Part shown: positions 12,430-23,157 of the stretch, piece after piece
Numbering within the stretch: the stretch's first letter is position 1
Layout: every line of letters begins with the position of its first letter
NCBI RefSeq assembly: GCF_040712315.1
Contig: NC_134018.1
Location: 5,036,001 to 5,100,000 of the forward strand
Length of the DNA: 64,000 nucleotides
Direction: 5' to 3'
Source: Castanea sativa
Lineage: Eukaryota; Streptophyta; Magnoliopsida; Fagales; Fagaceae
The notes under the pieces: generated by a model
The model's database searches: none
What the model saw: the letters and a program-made list of their open reading frames with translations, nothing else
What the model was told of the DNA's origin: nothing
Program-made: the position numbers and the translations under genes

Positions 12430-12860
12430 TAAGTTTCTTGCTTTTATAGAAACTAGACTATAAGGGGTTGAGTGATAATCTAGTAGTAATGTGGTATCCT
12501 TTGTAATATTACATCACTCAATATGGGTTAGGTTAAAGTTATACCTGATATAACTTTAAGCAATATTATACCACTCAATATTTTTTTAATTGAATGTGAA
12601 TTTTGACAAATTCATGGCTGGATTTACATTATCTTTGTATATTCTCCATGCTTGTAAAATCTCAAGATAATCAAATATCAGTAGAAATGTGTCATCAATC
12701 AATTATTAAAATTCAAGTTTTTATAATTTAAAATAATTCATAAAAGATAAGCTTACGAATCAAATGATAAATAACATACGATTGGAATGAAATTTGGCAT
12801 ATATGTTAAGAACATATAGAATTTATAATCCAATGGTGAAAATTTTAAAATAGTTGTCAG
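12430..12860 (+). repeat. dispersed MITE-like repeat, copy 1
   Basis: About 12590-12850 shares long blocks with 48000-48250: GAATTTTGACAAAT, TTCAAGTTTTTATAATTTAA, then a short ATGTTAAGAACATAT-like block. Weaker copies lie at 56130-56400 and, inverted, at 48290-48412 plus 52497-52700. It is not protein coding. Confidence 0.55.
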
Positions 12861-12960
12861 TATTGTACGATATGCATTATGTATTGTGCACAAAAAAGTT
12901 TTGTATTGTAAGTGTTCAAGAATTATACAATACATATGTACATATCTTATAAATCGTATT

Positions 12961-13314
12961 TGTGAGGATACTTCCCCAATTAATCGGATTTATCCGCTTT
13001 GGGGAGCCAGTCCCTCACGGTTTATCGGCTCGTTCCCGAGTGCAGGCAGGATTTTCACCTGGACCAAGGGTAGACCTTGTAATCGCAGGCTTGACACCAA
13101 GTGGTGGTACACACATGGTCGCTCCAGAAGCTTATAAACCATGTGTGGGAGGGAACTCTAACCGATGTGGGACTTGGTGTCAAGCCTGCGATTACAAGGT
13201 CTAGCCCTTGGTCCAGGTGAAAATCCTGCCTGCACTCGGGGACGAGCCGATAAACCGTGAGGGACTGGCTCCCCAAAGCGGATAAATCCGATTAATTGGG
13301 GAAGTATCCTCACA
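12961..13314. mobile_element. 354-bp foldback element with GTATT target duplication
   Basis: Left arm 12961-13102 and right arm 13172-13314 are almost perfect inverted copies, about 142 bp each. The loop is about 69 bp and contains CCGATGTGGGAC, a motif common in plant repeats. The element begins TGTGAGGATA and ends TATCCTCACA, and is flanked by GTATT at 12956-12960 and 13315-13319. The small open frames in both directions come from the palindrome and are not genes. Confidence 0.8.
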
Positions 13315-13319
13315 GTATT

Positions 13320-14394
13320 GTATCATTGAATCATACGTATCATACAATACATAAACATAGGGGCTTAAAATGAGTTTTTTGTTCAAATTTGTGGTTCTAT
13401 TTAATTTAAACAACTTATTAGACTTTTTTTTAACATAAAATTATTGGGACACTTAATTGAGTCCAATAAAATAACATATCCATGGGTTTTTCTTGCTAGT
13501 ATTCTCTTTCTTCTACAAAATTTGGACTACATGTACACTTGACACTTTACTTTAATATTTACAAATTTGTTTTGTATGCTATGAATAATGTATTAAATGA
13601 AAATATAACAATTTTTTATTTATTTTTGTTATCATTGTTATAAGTCTAAGAAGTTATAATGCCAAGAAGAAATATAGAGAAAAAATTATTAGAATAAAAG
13701 AATAAGAAAAGATACAGTAAGTGCTAATGATGATGAAGAAAATGTCAATGAAAAAAAAATAATTTTACAAGATGATGACTATGATGATATTATTGACTTA
13801 GATGAAGTTGATTAGACAAGATGATGAAGATAAATTATTATGAATAATGCTAGAGATACAAACTATTTTACAAATTGTTGATGTGATGAGTAATTATTGG
13901 TAAATGAAAATGTGATATTAATGGTAGGCCTACATGAAAACCAATAAGAGGTTGGTCACATCAACATTTTGTAAAAATATTGTAAAATAGTTTGTGACTG
14001 TAGCAATACTCAATTATTATTTTAGCTCATATATCATATATTTTTAGTTTTGAGTTTAATCAATTTGAATGTGTATGTTATAAATATATGTTAATTTGAC
14101 TTATTTAGATAGCATTTATCTAATATTATTACATAAGTAATGATTAAATTGGTCATTAGTTGAGTATATTCCGAGTTTATAATGAAAATCTATAATCTTT
14201 TATAATTTTATTTAATGTTTGTGTATCTTATGATATACAATACGATATGATATAATAGACGATACTGAAAAATAAAAAAATTGATTCATGATACGAATCA
14301 TGTGTTGACAATTAAGTGTACAACATAGTTTCCAATTCTAATCCATTGTCTATTAGAATGAAATATTTTGGTGTCGGTCTATACTGACTTACTA
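13320..14394. repeat. AT-rich spacer with a small MITE (about 13848-14012)
   Basis: A MITE with inverted ends (ATACAAACTATTTTACAAATTG on the left side, matching the complement of TTGTAAAATAGTTTGTGACTG on the right) lies at about 13848-14012. A short acidic reading before it (about 13725-13814, Asp/Glu-rich, ending DEVD then stop) could be the tail of a dead hAT transposase. That is speculation. Confidence 0.4.
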
Positions 14395-14811
14395 TTTCAA
14401 GGCTACCTCTAATATTATATAACACAAATACATAAACCTAATAGATTTTCATGACATTTTGTTATACCATATTAAATTTTCAATTCATGATCAAATAATG
14501 TATAATCTTAATATCATTGTTACATAACATGTCACGAGTAAAGTGAATAAAAAAAACATTTTTAATGAAAAAAAAAAGGTGAGTAAAGTGGCCAAAAAAA
14601 AAAAAAAAAGCAAATGCGTTTATCAAAAAAAAAAGAAAAGAAAAGAAAAGCTTTGTTTACATATTGACTAATATCATCATATCAGTTGAAATTTAGCAAA
14701 ATGAATTGGAATAGAATTGGCAACCACTTAATAATTTTCTCATTATTGTTTTTAAAAATATATGCACCATAACACTCAACCTACAAAAAGTCATATACCA
14801 TTACACGTCAC
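14395..14811. repeat. segment homologous to 47085-47660
   Basis: Collinear similarity over about 400 bp: TATAACACAAATACATAAACC, TTACATAACATGTCA, AGCTTTGTTTACATAT, TGGAATAGAATTG and CAACCTACAAAAAGTC occur in the same order in both places. It ends exactly where the PIF/Harbinger-like element at 14815 is inserted. Confidence 0.65.
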
Positions 14812-14814
14812 TTA

Positions 14815-15774
14815 GAGCATCCGTAGCAGATGTGCTAAATGTGTCAAATGCCAAATATTTGGCACATTTGACACACCAAACACAAAAATGGAGTTTTATC
14901 AGATGTTGCAAATCACAAAAATTATGCCATATTGCAACAGTACCGTGGCAAAAATGCCACGGTACAGACAACAATGGCAAAATGAAATATTATTATTTTA
15001 TTACATTTTTCTCTCTCCTCTTCCACTGATATCTCTCTCTCTGTGACTTTATCTCATTTCTTCTCTCTCTATCACTCTCTATCTCTTCCCTCTCCTCCCT
15101 ACTCAAGAAGGTTGATCAAGATCACTCTTAAGAAAGTTGGCACCAATCTCGCCACCTCACTTTCCAGTCCTTGCCGCCGATCTCATTCTCCACAGCTCGC
15201 CGCCTCATGCTCTAGCCCTCGCCACCGACATCCACAGCCCTCACCGCCTACCTTCAGATCTCTCTTAATCGGGTTGTGGGTGTGAGATTTGGGATGGGTT
15301 TCGATGTGGGTTTTGGGTTGGCGTTGTGGGTCAGTTGGGCTAGGGTTTTAGGTTGATTGTTGGTTGAGTTTGGGTCGGCGTTTTTTCATCTCTGGTTTGT
15401 TGATCAATCGAGTTTTTTTTTTCCCTCTTTTTTTGAGGTTTTTGGATTTGGAATTTGCTAGTGTTGTTGGTGTTATTGTTGTTGATGTTGTTGGTTTGTT
15501 GGTGTTGGTGTTGGTTTGTTGCTGTTGTTGCTGTTGATGTTGTTGCTGCTGTTGATCGGCGTTGATGTTGTTGTTGTCGTTGTCATTGATGATAATAGGT
15601 AGAGATAATATATTATTTTATTGTGTAGTAAATATTAATTTAATATATAGAATTGAATTTTACAATATCTGATAAATGAGATGTTGTAAAATGATGTGGT
15701 AAAATAATAAAGTAGGGTTTTGGTATTGCAAAATGGCATTTTTTTTTTTTTTGCAACATCTGCTGTGGATGCTC
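14815..15774. mobile_element. PIF/Harbinger-like non-autonomous element A
   Basis: The ends are inverted: GAGCATCCGTAGCAGATG at the left and CATCTGCTGTGGATGCTC at the right. The flanks are TTA at 14812-14814 and 15775-15777, the 3-bp duplication expected of PIF/Harbinger. Length 960 bp. The interior has CT-rich sequence, a GC-richer block (about 15130-15300) and a GTT-rich low-complexity tract (about 15460-15590). No transposase. It shares interior style with 62257-63584, in opposite orientation. Confidence 0.7.
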
Positions 15775-16271
15775 TTATATATATAGTCTTTATAAAGACT
15801 CCAAGTACTTAGCTACCTAACAAAAGAAAGAGGATTCAATTAACGTATTCTAGGATGAACTACGGTTGGATTTGGATAGAGTTGAAACTCACTTTCAGTT
15901 GTGTCTACGTCCAACTCAATGGATTTCGTGTACTGTTCACAAGACTCACAAATACTTTTTTCAATAAAATTTTCATTAAAATTGAGTCACATGGCTCTAT
16001 TTATTCATTTAAAAATTATTTTACTATAGTATTTTCAGTTTTTAATTTTTAGCAATAAATGGTACTATTCACACATGATGTTGTAAGTGTGAAAATGTGG
16101 CTTGAATTAAGCCTATTCGGCTAGCTACAAGCCTACAACCTAATATTTGTTCCATTCCGGGCGAGATTATAAGAAAGTGCAGTTTCGGAATTTAAATAAA
16201 ATTTGCGGCCTATTTTGTCAAATCTGGCACCTATATATACATATTGTTTCGGCTAGATTGCATTGTGAATG
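15775..16271. repeat. spacer with a decayed hAT-like MITE (about 15868-16075)
   Basis: The block contains GGATTTGGATAGAG, TGTTCACA, ATTATTTTACTATAGTATTT and TTTTTAGCAATAAATGGTA. These match, in order, the hAT-like MITE family seen at 60565-60837. No gene. Confidence 0.45.
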
Positions 16272-16276
16272 GTAAA

Positions 16277-16960
16277 TGATAGGGTGCTGATTTAGCCTAT
16301 CTCCAAGTCGTCCATAAGGTCGTCCATAACCCGGTTACCATCGTAAACACCCTCAGGAACTTACCCAGAATTACCTCGTCCTTGTAAGAAGAGTTCTGGA
16401 CGAGGTAAGCATCACCAGAAGGATACACTCGTCCAGAACGCCAATAACCTCGTCCTGAAGGAATTCGTCGGTTAGACGAAACTGCCCCTCTGCGCATACC
16501 GACACATTCAAGGGGTCCCGGGTGACGAGGGTACTATACTTCGGCCAGGGACGAGGTACCATACTTAGGGAAAATCTCCCGGCATGGCGTGACAATCCCT
16601 TATCCCACGCATAACCGCCGTGTATCCGTTGAGCAACGAAGCATAACTCCCGAACGGTTATGCAAGTTACACTTGACTCCTACCTCTCCTCGAATCTAGG
16701 AGAAGTTCCAATCTTGATAACCGCTTTTTGTAAGGACACTATAAAAGGGGTTTGTCTCGACAAGGCCAAGGTACGTTCATTTTGACACCAAAAAAGTTGG
16801 AACTCATAATATGGAGAGAAAAACTAACTTCACCATCGGAGGGCTTTCGGCAGGCGGCCCGGTCGCCTTTGATTCGCTTTTCTTTTTTCAGGCCGCAGAA
16901 CGAACCAGTAGTCCTTTCAAGTCCGAAGCATCCAGTCTACTGATCTTCTTTGCATCATCA
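16277..16960 (+). repeat. 5' LTR of the Tat element
   Basis: Starts TGATAGGGTG and ends GCATCATCA. A TATA box (TATAAAA) is at 16740-16746, giving a likely promoter for the element transcript. It is very similar to the 3' LTR. Several differences are CAG in the 3' copy against CG here (for example CAACAGAAG versus CAACGAAG). Confidence 0.9.
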
Positions 16961-16961
16961 G

Positions 16962-16979
16962 TTGGCGCCGTCTGTGGGA
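16962..16979 (+). other. primer binding site of the Tat element
   Basis: TTGGCGCCGTCTGTGGGA begins one base after the 5' LTR and ends a tRNA-like ...GGCGCCA complement. The tRNA isotype is not assigned. Confidence 0.7.
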
Positions 16980-17012
16980 AAATGAGTTATTTTATCCCAG
17001 ACAAAATGCTGA

Positions 17013-18454
17013 ATGGTTCAAACAAGATCAAAGGCTACCAGCCCAGGCCACCAGGAGAGTAGGGATGCTTCCAGCAATCCCCTTCGCGATCGTAGATCGG
17101 CACCTGTGATGCAACCGCCTTCTATTCAGCACATACAATCCATGGCTGCCGCTATGGCAGAACTGACGCGTCAGAACCAAGAGTTGAATAAGGAGATCAA
17201 CCTTAGGAGGCGTCAAGGACATACGGAGGGAAGGGCCCCAAGTCAGGAAGGAGGAGGGGAAAATGTAGAGTCCGAAGATCAAACAAGGGGTGCCGCTTCA
17301 AGAAGGGTGCCACACTTGGAAAAAGAAATGGACCAGATGAGAAAAGCCATGGAGGAAATGAGGGAAAATATGAGGCGAGCAAACCCAGTAGATGATATGG
17401 TCCACCGAACGGACTCCCCTTTCACAGCTTCCATCAACAGTCACCCTCTACCCCCGAAGTTCAAAATGCCTTCTCTAGACTCGTACGATGGAAATCGCGA
17501 CCCTTGCGATCACATTGCAACTTTCAAGACGACCATGCACCTACAGGGGGTCCCAGATGAGATCATGTGCAGAGCTTTTCCCACCACACTCAAGGGACCA
17601 GCGCGAGTGTGGTTCAGCAAGATTCCCCCAAACTCAGTGGAATCATTTGAAGAACTAAGTAAACTGTTTGTCAACAATTTCATTGGAGGACAGCGTCACA
17701 AGCGTTCATCCTCTAGCCTGCTGACCATAGAGCAAGGGGACAATGAGAGTTTGCGGTCTTTTATCACCGGTTTAACAGAGAAGCCTTAACGAGTGGACGA
17801 GATGGATGACAAGTTATTGCTGGCCGCTTTCCACAATGGGGTTAATTCGACTTGTTCATTCATAAGCTCTACGAGCGGGAACCACAGAACTATGGGCGAG
17901 CTTGTCCATTCAGCCAGAATTTTATGAATGCTGAAGACGCTATCATAGCCAAGAAAAGAAAAAGGGCAGAGCGCTCGGAAATGGGCCACCATCGCTATCC
18001 GGACCAGGGACCTCGTCCAAAGAAAGTTCGAGTAGACGAGAGAAAAGATAAGGATGGTAAGAAGGCCAGTTCCTCCACGAGGAATCAGCAATATACGCCC
18101 TTGACTATGCCGTTAGAGCAGGTTCTTATGCAGATCAAGGATGATCCGTCCTTGAAGTGGCCAGACAAATTGAAGGGGGACCCCAACAAGCGTAATAGGA
18201 GCAAGTACTGCCGTTTTCACAGGGACCATGGACATGATACGGATGAGTGCTTTGACTTGAAGCAGCAGATAGAAAATCTTATTAGACAGGGGAAATTGAG
18301 GAACTTCCTTAGACGAGACCAGAGAGATGAGAAAATGAAGGCCAAGGTGGAAGAATCATCACGCCCCCCACTAGGAGAAATAAGGGTAATTATAGGAGAA
18401 AGCTCGACGGCGCAGTTGTCCAGGTCAAGAAAGACATACCTGAAGGTGGTGTAG
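17013..18454 (+). pseudogene. gag of the Tat element, frameshifted
   Basis: Starts at the ATG at 17013 (MVQTRSKATSPG, a common start for this group). The retrotransposon gag core is visible (FKMPSLDSYDGNRDPCDHI, then GPARVWF and FVNNFIGGQRHKRSSSSL). The frame closes at 17789 and resumes from about 17852. There a basic region and a zinc-knuckle-like stretch, YCRFHRDHGHDTDECFDLK, mark the nucleocapsid end. Gag would form the virus-like particle and bind RNA. At least two frameshifts occur near 17770-17850. Confidence 0.8.
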
Positions 18455-18493
18455 AACATCCAACAGTCTGGACGACCTTCAAGGACGAGGGAA

Positions 18494-18928
18494 GTGGACC
18501 AGCAGGCTGTTACTTTCACGGACGAGGAGGCAGGACGAATTCACCACCCACACGATGACGCGATAGTCATCACCCTACTCATCTCTGACTACACGACCGT
18601 GAGAGGTGCGATAGACAATGGCAGCTCTGCAGACATTCTTTACTACCCCGCATTCCAACAAATGAGACTAGGACGAGATCAGCTTCGACCAGTGAACTCG
18701 CCGTTGGTAGGATTCGAAGGAATGAAGGTGCAACCTGTAGGCACCATCACGTTGCCAGTGGTCGTCGGAACATATCCGCAGCAGATAGCCAAGGAGGTGA
18801 ATTTCCTTGTTGTTGATTGTGCGTCGTCATACAATGCGATTATTGGAAGGCCAACTTTGAACGCAGTTTGGAAAGCGGTAACCTCTACCTACCACCGTCC
18901 ATCAAATTCCCGGCCGAGCACGGAGTAG
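18494..18928 (+). pseudogene. aspartic protease of the Tat element
   Basis: Open frame with DNGSSADILYYPAF, where D-x-G-S-S is the retropepsin-like active-site pattern (DNGS here), and the later VVDCASSYNAIIGRPTL flap/ILG-like region. It would mature gag-pol. Separated from gag and RT by stops and frame changes. Confidence 0.75.
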
Positions 18929-19179
18929 GCTAGGTACAAGGAGACCAGGTTGGCTGCCGGGGAATGCTACTTAGCTATCGCGGCCATGGACGAGCACATG
19001 CGGGCGATGAGTATAGACGGAAGGAGGGTTGTGGCCGAGCCTTTGAAGCATTGGAGGACGTCCTTTGGACGATAACCAGCCCGAGAAGTCTCGAGTTGGG
19101 GCGAGCATGGAAGAGGGGGCAAAGCACGCTTTGATTCGGTTTCGAAGAAAAACCTCGATGTCTTTGCATGGAGTCATGA

Positions 19180-20450
19180 GGACATGCACGGCATCGATCC
19201 GAGCGTCATTACCCATAGCACGAACGTGTGCCCCTATTTGAAACCAAGTGCGTCGAAGAGAAGAGTTTTTGCTGCGAGCGAGACAATGCCATTAAGGAAG
19301 AGGTGCGAAGTTGGTCGCCGCGAAGTTTATCCGAGAAGTTCATTACCCGGAAGGTCGGTTGGCGAACGTAGTCATGGTTAAGAAAGCCAATGGCAAGTGG
19401 CGGATGTGCGTGGACTTCAGCGATCTAAACAAAGCTTGCCCAAGGATAGCTACCCATTGTTGCGCGCATTGACCGGTTAGTGGACTCGACGGCGGGTCAC
19501 GAATACTTAGCTTTATGGACGCTTTCTCAGGGTATAACCAGATTCAGATGAATGAAGCGGATCAGGAGAAGACCTCATTCGTCACGACCCAAGGGTTGTA
19601 TTGCTACAAGGTTATGCCCTTCGGTCTGAAGAACGCGGGGGTGACCTACCAAAGGCTGGTCAACCATATGTTCCGTCCTCAAATCGGACGAAATGTGGAA
19701 GTTTATGTGGACGACATGGGTGAAGAGCCGGGACGAGGATAAACATCTTGACGACCTTCAAGAAACTTTTGATACATTGCGACGGTACCACATGAAACTA
19801 AATCCGAGCAAGTGTGCTTTCGGGGTTTCATCGGGTAAATTCTTGGGGTTTATGGTGTCGCACAGAGGAATTGAGGCGAATCCGGATAAAATCCGGGGCG
19901 ATGCGATAATGGAGCCACCGAAAAATATCAAGGAAGTCCAAATCTTCTTACCGGACGAGTCGCCGCCCTCAACGGGTTCGTATCGAAAGCTGCCGACAAA
20001 TGCTTACCATTCTTTAAAATCCTTAGGAAGACTTTTGAATGGACGGACGAGTGTCGAGAAGGCCTTCCAGACTTGAAGACATATCGATGACCGCACCATT
20101 TGTTGAGTCCGAGTACGTACACGGGGAAGAGTTGTACTTGTACTTGGCGGTGTCCCCACACACGATAAGCTCGGTAGTCGGAGAAGAGGGGAGAATCCGG
20201 AAGCCGGTCTATTACACAAGCCACGCGATGAGAGGGCGAAGGACGATACCCGATGATGGAGAAACTAGCCTTCGCACTAATCACGGCTTCCGGAAGCTAA
20301 GACATTATTTTCGGGCACATGTCATCAACGTCCTGACAGACCATCCCATAAAAATGGAGATGAGAAAGATGGAAGCTTTGGACGGCTGCGGTCAGATGGC
20401 GTTGAGCTTAGCGAGTTTGATGTCAGGTACCTCCCGAGGAGCGCGATAAA
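19180..20450 (+). pseudogene. reverse transcriptase and RNase H of the Tat element
   Basis: Pieces in shifting frames: KWRMCVDFSDLNKACP-like sequence around 19390-19440, MDAFSGYNQIQMNEADQEKT at 19515, MPFGLKNAG, then the catalytic YVDDM near 19705-19720, followed by HMKLNPSKCAFGVSSGKFLGF. RNase H fragments follow (LYLAVSPHTISSV and KPVYYTSHAM near 20130-20230, LRHYFRAH, DHPIK). Several one- or two-base losses break the frame within highly conserved motifs, for instance just after YVDDM. Confidence 0.8.
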
Positions 20451-20460
20451 AGCGCAGGCG

Positions 20461-20870
20461 TTGGTAGATTTCATTGCAGAATTCACCCCCAGTCAGGACG
20501 ACCTGAACAAGGACGAAGGAAATGAAATGTGGGTGGTTAATGTGGACGGATCGTCCACATTGTATGCAGGAGGGATTGGAATTGTACTGAAGTCCCCTGA
20601 AGGCGACAAGTTGGAGTATGCGGTCCGTCTGCAATATCCAACTACCAACAACGAGGCTGAATACGAAGCTCTACTCAAGGGGTTGGAATTGGCCAAGTCC
20701 TTAGGGGCGGAATCGTTAACAATCAGAGGAGACTCTCAACTAGTCATTAACCAAGTAAATGGGATGTGTGATGTCAAAGAGGATCGAATGAAGAAGTACC
20801 TCAACAAAGTGAAACGCCTTGCCCGGAAATTTTCAGCCATAAGTTTTATTCAGTCTCGGGAGGAGAGAAT
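20461..20870 (+). pseudogene. second RNase H (aRNH type) of the Tat element
   Basis: WVVNVDGSSTLYAGGIGIVL, TTNNEAEYEALLKGL and IRGDSQLVINQVNG give the D, E and D residues of an RNase H fold. It lies immediately after the native RNase H. Tat-group elements are known to carry such an additional archaeal-like RNase H, so this supports the lineage call. The frame is intact across this domain. Confidence 0.8.
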
Positions 20871-20899
20871 GCGAAGCGAACGCCTTGGCAAAAGCCGCC

Positions 20900-22274
20900 T
20901 CGGCGGGGGTCGTAGACGAGTTCCGCGACATCCGGTACATGCCGAGCATAGACATCCACGACATACGGCGGAGATAGGAGGAGAAAATTGGATGAATCCG
21001 ATAATAATCTACCTCAAAGATGGGAGGCTTCCAGAAGACAAGGATGAAGCGAGAAAGTTAAGGGTCAGGTCGGCTAAGTATGTCTTCATAAATGAGGTGT
21101 TGTACAAGCGAGGCTTTTCCCAACCCTACTTAAGATGCTTGGCTCCTGACGAGTCAAACTATGTTCTGAGGGAAGTTCATGAAGGATCGTGTGGAAATCA
21201 CTCAGGGCAAGGTCCACTTGTCCATAAGATCGTCAGTCTTAGGCTACTATTGGCCAACAATGCGGGCGAGACGCTAAAACCTATGTCAAGGTATGTGATC
21301 AATGCCGGCGTTATAGCAATGTGCCCAGGCAGCCGTCGGAGTATCGGACCCCAATGACGGCCCCATGGCCCTTCGCACGGTGGGACTGGATATCTGGGTC
21401 CTTTTCCCATAGGAGTCCGACAAATGAAGTTTTTGGTGGTAGGGATAGATTACTTTACTAAGTGGGTAGAAGCGAGCCTCTTGCGGCAATCACTCGACAG
21501 AACGTGAAGAATTTTGTATGGAAGAATATCCTATGCGAAGGTTCGGAGTACCGGGGTATTAGTATACGACAACGGACGTCAATTTGACAACGCACCCTTC
21601 GGGGACTTACGCAATCATTTTGGCATCAAGAATCACTATTCTTCACCCTCCCATCCGCGGAGCAAATGGGCAAGCGAAGTAGCCAAACCGATCCCTCGTT
21701 GAAAATCATCAAGACTCGGCTTGAGGGGGCAAAAGGGATATGGCCGGACGAGCTGCCAGGTGTTTTTTTAGGCCTATAGGACGACTTCCACACGAACTCC
21801 GACGGGAGAAACCCCTTTTAAACTAGCTTATGGGAGTGAAGCTGTTATACCGGCGGAGGTCCATATGGCGAGTCACCGAGTGATGAAGTACCGGGGAAGG
21901 AGAAAGACAACGGGAACGGCTTCGCCTTGACCTCGATCTTGTTGATGAGGTAAGAATGGATGCGGAGCAAAGGACGGCAAGGTACAAAATCTCATGGCCG
22001 GAGACCGGCATGACGCCATGGTAAAAACGAGCGGTTCGGTGTCGGGGACCTTGTCCTTAAAAGGGTCTCCTTGGCGACCGGGAACCCGGCTCATGGAAAA
22101 CTGGGACCCAATTGGGAAGGACCCTACAGGGTAATCAAGCGCAAAAGGCGGAAGGGTCCTACTACACGGAAGCCTGGATGGGCGGAAGTTAGAACATCCT
22201 CGGAACGTGGAACATTTGCGAAGGTACTATCAGTGATGAGCAAGGACGAATCAGTGGCAAAATTACAGTTGTGA
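20900..22274 (+). pseudogene. integrase of the Tat element, badly frameshifted
   Basis: Near 20985 the N-terminal zinc-binding region begins (LRVRSAKYVFINEVLYKRG, then VLREVHEGSCGNHSG). Core fragments include the YDNGRQFDNAPF stretch at about 21565-21600 and the C-terminal GPNWEGPYRV at about 22105-22135, which is typical of gypsy integrase tails. Many small indels and stops separate them. Confidence 0.75.
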
Positions 22275-22560
22275 TTTGCGTGTTTACCTATATTTGCTTT
22301 TGCTTTTACTACCGTTATGGTGTGTTATGAATAAAAGTGCACTAGTTCTCGAACTTTTGCACTACCTACAAACTAGCTTATGAAAGACGATGCTATGTAC
22401 TTATCTTAATAAGGCACTAGCTTATAAGCATGTGCCAAGTTTGTGAACAATGTTCATGTAATAATATGGTTTTCTTATATGTTTGAATTCCAGTTTCCCT
22501 GATAATACCCACGGACGAGGCAAAAGCCTTAGGCAATTAAAATCTCTGGACGAAGACTAC
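22275..22560 (+). other. post-pol untranslated region of the Tat element
   Basis: AT-richer stretch after the integrase stop. No protein seen. Confidence 0.5.
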
Positions 22561-22569
22561 CTCGTTCAA

Positions 22570-22757
22570 GCTTTCCTTTAAAACGAGGATAAAGCAAAGA
22601 AAAAAAATGCTAAGGCATGCTCGTCCAGGCTTTCCTTAGAAAAGAATGAGGATAAAGCAAAGAAAAAAAATGCAAAGGCATGCTCGTCCAGGCTTTCCTT
22701 AGAGAAGAATGAGGATAAAGCAACAATGCTAAGGCATGCTCGTCCAAGTTTTCCTTA
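22570..22757 (+). repeat. three tandem copies of a roughly 60-bp unit in the Tat element
   Basis: Each unit runs GCTTTCCTT(T/A)..., then GAGGATAAAGCAA, then AAGGCATGCTCGTCCA. The third lacks part of the A-rich middle. Tandem repeats between pol and the 3' LTR are common in Tat elements. Confidence 0.8.
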
Positions 22758-23157
22758 GCCAGGGCTTACTCGTCTAAGAAGGGAAGTAGGCATTAACACC
22801 TGCGTTCTAACGACGAGCATATGGTCGAGACGGTCATGATCGTCCTAAGCTAATCGTCCATAAGGGCATCGTGTGAACAATCACCCAACACTGGGGAACA
22901 TTGCTTAAAAGGCAATTGAATAAAATACACACACTCGTCCATGGAACAACAATAATGATAACTGAAAATAAACATTCATTAAACAATAAAAGGGTGAACG
23001 ACCATCGTCCAAAAACCCTTGAGAAGTAAGCCTTGAAAGGCATTGTTTATAAAGCCGTCAAAAGTACTCAGGACGAAACAAATGTACTCATACATTTAAA
23101 AAAAAAGACAGGAAGAAAACACTTGAACAAATGATGAAAATTTTCAAACAACAGGCA

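Noticed and set aside
12886..13413. Several overlapping open frames on both strands
   Set aside because: Both strands of one palindrome give the same translations; no codon-use or domain support.
15043..15285. 80-codon Ser/Pro/His-rich frame
   Set aside because: Lies inside a non-autonomous DNA element with CT-rich low complexity; no domain.
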